A stretch of 64,000 nucleotides of DNA, from contig JAEUUO010000022.1 of the NCBI GenBank assembly GCA_016787575.1, forward strand, positions 1-64,000, read 5' to 3'. The position numbers were made by a program, and so were the translations under genes. Of this stretch, positions 62,629 through 64,000 are shown piece by piece. Within the stretch, counting starts at the first letter, position 1. Every line of letters starts with the position of its first letter. The notes below the pieces were generated by a model. It was not told the origin of the DNA. It made no database searches and was given only the letters and a program-made list of their open reading frames with translations. This DNA is from Saprospiraceae bacterium. Lineage in GTDB: Bacteria > Bacteroidota > Bacteroidia > Chitinophagales > Saprospiraceae.

Positions 62629-63645
62629 ATGCCTTTTAAACCTATTTGTTTTTTAATAGGTATTTGGATTTGGTTTAATGTGGATATCAATGCTCAAGAC
62701 ATTCATTATTCGCAGTTTATATACCATTACCCAAGTCAAAATCCGATCCAATCTGGTTTTTACAATGGAAATCATCGGATTACGGCCAATTACCGCAATC
62801 AATGGCAGACCGTGCCTGTACCTTACATGAGTTTTAGTTTGTTTTACGATAGTAAAATAAAATTAAAATCAAACGGTGATTACATAGGCGCCGGAATCGG
62901 CTTCGATTACGATCGAGCCGGAGATTCTGAATTAAGCCTAAGCTCATTAAACGTTAGTTTGAATTATGGCCTTACACTTGGTAAAAAACACCTTGTATTG
63001 ATAGGATTAAGTCCAAATATTGGACAGAGACGTTTATCAGATGAAAAACTTAAATGGGGAAGTCAATGGGCCGGCGACCGATTTGACCCCAATCGATCAC
63101 CCAATGAAACGTTTAATACTACCGGTGATTTGTTTTTTGACTTGTCAGGTGGATTGGGGTATCAATTTTCATTTACCAAACGAACTCGTTTAATGGCTTC
63201 TGCAGCTATTTTTCATTTATTAGAACCAGATCAAACCTTTTATGGCCTAAGTCAAAACAAAATACAGCTTCCCCAAAGAAATGTTTTAAATGCCAGTATC
63301 AACTTGGGTTTAGGAAGCTTTTTAGACTTGCAGTTGAATGGGGAATTTCAAAAACAAGATGCTTATGAAGAAAAACTGGGTACCGGTTTATTTCGGCTTT
63401 ACATCAATCAAAAACCTGGCTCTAAATTCAATTTATTGGCTGGATGTGGAATTCGTTTGGATGATGCCTATTTTCCAATGCTCGGTTTCGAATACAATAA
63501 TTGGATGATTTCTGGGTCATATGACATTACGACCTCTGATTTTAAAACAGCAACTAATAGCAGGGGTGGACCCGAAATTGCCGTGCAATACATATTCAGA
63601 GGTATTGAACCTATTGGCTTGTACAAAAAATGCCCTATTTATTAA
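62629..63645 (+). CDS. PorP/SprF family type IX secretion outer-membrane protein
   Basis: A 338-residue outer-membrane beta-barrel of the PorP/SprF family, linked to T9SS export and to gliding adhesin display. The signal peptide ends at INAQ, and the family start QDIHYSQFIYHYPSQNPIQSGFYNGNHRITANYRNQW is clear. C-terminal strands include MLGFEYNNWMISGSYDI and EIAVQYIF. In gliding bacteria SprF-type genes pair with giant adhesin genes; here the next gene is a TPR-like one, as in loci with PorE-like proteins. Three T9SS substrates in the window fit its presence. Confidence 0.9.
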   Translation: MPFKPICFLIGIWIWFNVDINAQDIHYSQFIYHYPSQNPIQSGFYNGNHRITANYRNQWQTVPVPYMSFSLFYDSKIKLKSNGDYIGAGIGFDYDRAGDSELSLSSLNVSLNYGLTLGKKHLVLIGLSPNIGQRRLSDEKLKWGSQWAGDRFDPNRSPNETFNTTGDLFFDLSGGLGYQFSFTKRTRLMASAAIFHLLEPDQTFYGLSQNKIQLPQRNVLNASINLGLGSFLDLQLNGEFQKQDAYEEKLGTGLFRLYINQKPGSKFNLLAGCGIRLDDAYFPMLGFEYNNWMISGSYDITTSDFKTATNSRGGPEIAVQYIFRGIEPIGLYKKCPIY

Positions 63646-63660
63646 ATTGAATTTTACCCA

Positions 63661-64000
63661 ATGAGATTATTTATTATAAGTTGTTTGATGTTTGGATTAC
63701 TCAGCAAAGGCTGGAGTCAATCTTTAAATCAATACAAAAATGAAATTACCAATAGTTTATCAAAAGAAGATTTCTACGAAGCATATAGTTTAATAGAACA
63801 AGCATTGCTTTACGATACAGAAGTGGATTCTTTTCATATGTTGGCTGGCATGGCTGCCTTTAACTTAAATGCATTTGCTCGTGCAACAAAACATTTTAAA
63901 ATTATCGTTGACCGCTCAATTATAGAACGGCACCCGGAAGTTGAATACTACCTGGCAGAGTCACAATATTATCAAGGTTTCTATTCAGACGCATTAATTT
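63661..64000 (+). CDS. Exported TPR-like protein, N-terminal fragment
   Basis: The frame opens at ATG 63661, 15 bp after the PorP/SprF stop, and is still open at the window end (113 codons). A signal peptide (MFGLLSKGWSQ) is followed by tetratricopeptide-like helices with AYSLIEQALLYD and YYLAESQYYQGFYSDALI. In Bacteroidota the gene after porP is commonly an OmpA-type TPR/WD40 protein (PorE-like) of more than 600 residues; that is the likely full product, but the rest is not visible. Confidence 0.75.
   Translation, partial: MRLFIISCLMFGLLSKGWSQSLNQYKNEITNSLSKEDFYEAYSLIEQALLYDTEVDSFHMLAGMAAFNLNAFARATKHFKIIVDRSIIERHPEVEYYLAESQYYQGFYSDALI

Overview
The window looks like a chromosomal segment from an AT-rich member of the Bacteroidota, probably a Saprospiraceae/Chitinophagales-type lineage (the assignment is an inference). 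Supporting signs are several proteins with type IX secretion (T9SS) C-terminal sorting domains, a PorP/SprF-type membrane protein, GEVED/SBBP-type surface modules, Bacteroidota-typical small families (DUF5522, DUF5683, DUF6580), eukaryote-like class Ia ribonucleotide reductase, and three exact copies of the 8-mer TACTTTTG, which fits the Bacteroidota -7 promoter consensus TAnnTTTG. No rRNA, tRNA, CRISPR array, insertion sequence or prophage was seen.

Layout. Positions 1-13287 (minus strand) hold one giant, window-truncated secreted protein of at least 4429 residues: signal peptide, N-terminal beta-sandwich, SBBP-like propeller, GEVED motif, ten ~83-residue six-cysteine repeats, a twice-repeated beta-sandwich/HYR-like module, then about 24 more six-cysteine repeats running off the window. 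Positions 13.3-13.9 kb are a divergent AT-rich spacer. From 13.9 to 33 kb the genes are mostly housekeeping: a cytochrome c peroxidase/cytochrome c pair, ndk, a DHH phosphoesterase, an FKBP lipoprotein, prfB with an intact programmed +1 frameshift, cutA, ppk1, tpiA, purKE, dihydroorotase, membrane and peptidase genes, and the chromosomal parAB set. From 33 to 48 kb come an orphan oligopeptide-binding lipoprotein, a secreted thioredoxin-fold/dockerin/T9SS protein, a lipB-thioesterase-Asp-box protein operon, a three-gene SDR/TlpA operon, mnmD, a tiny lipoprotein with its own terminator, mpl and pdhB. From 48.5 to 52 kb lies nrdBA, behind a 420-bp AT-rich regulatory region with repeated CCACA motifs.

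The most system-like locus is 52047-60226: five tightly packed plus-strand genes encoding a DUF4956 membrane protein, a secreted CotH-type kinase with lamin-tail and T9SS domains, a HlyD-like adaptor, a divergent TolC-like protein and a large TonB-receptor-like outer-membrane barrel. Together they could form an envelope-spanning machine linked to a secreted kinase; this is a hypothesis from gene order. The window closes with a sirtuin/NAD(P)HX-repair operon (minus strand) and a PorP/SprF gene followed by a truncated TPR-like gene.

Three T9SS substrates (35-37, 38-41 and 53-55 kb), a PorP/SprF protein and the giant Cys-rich surface protein point to heavy investment in cell-surface display. Two genes missed by a 60-codon cutoff were added by reading the sequence: a DUF5522-like Cys-rich protein (26324-26491) and a 55-residue lipoprotein (44784-44951).
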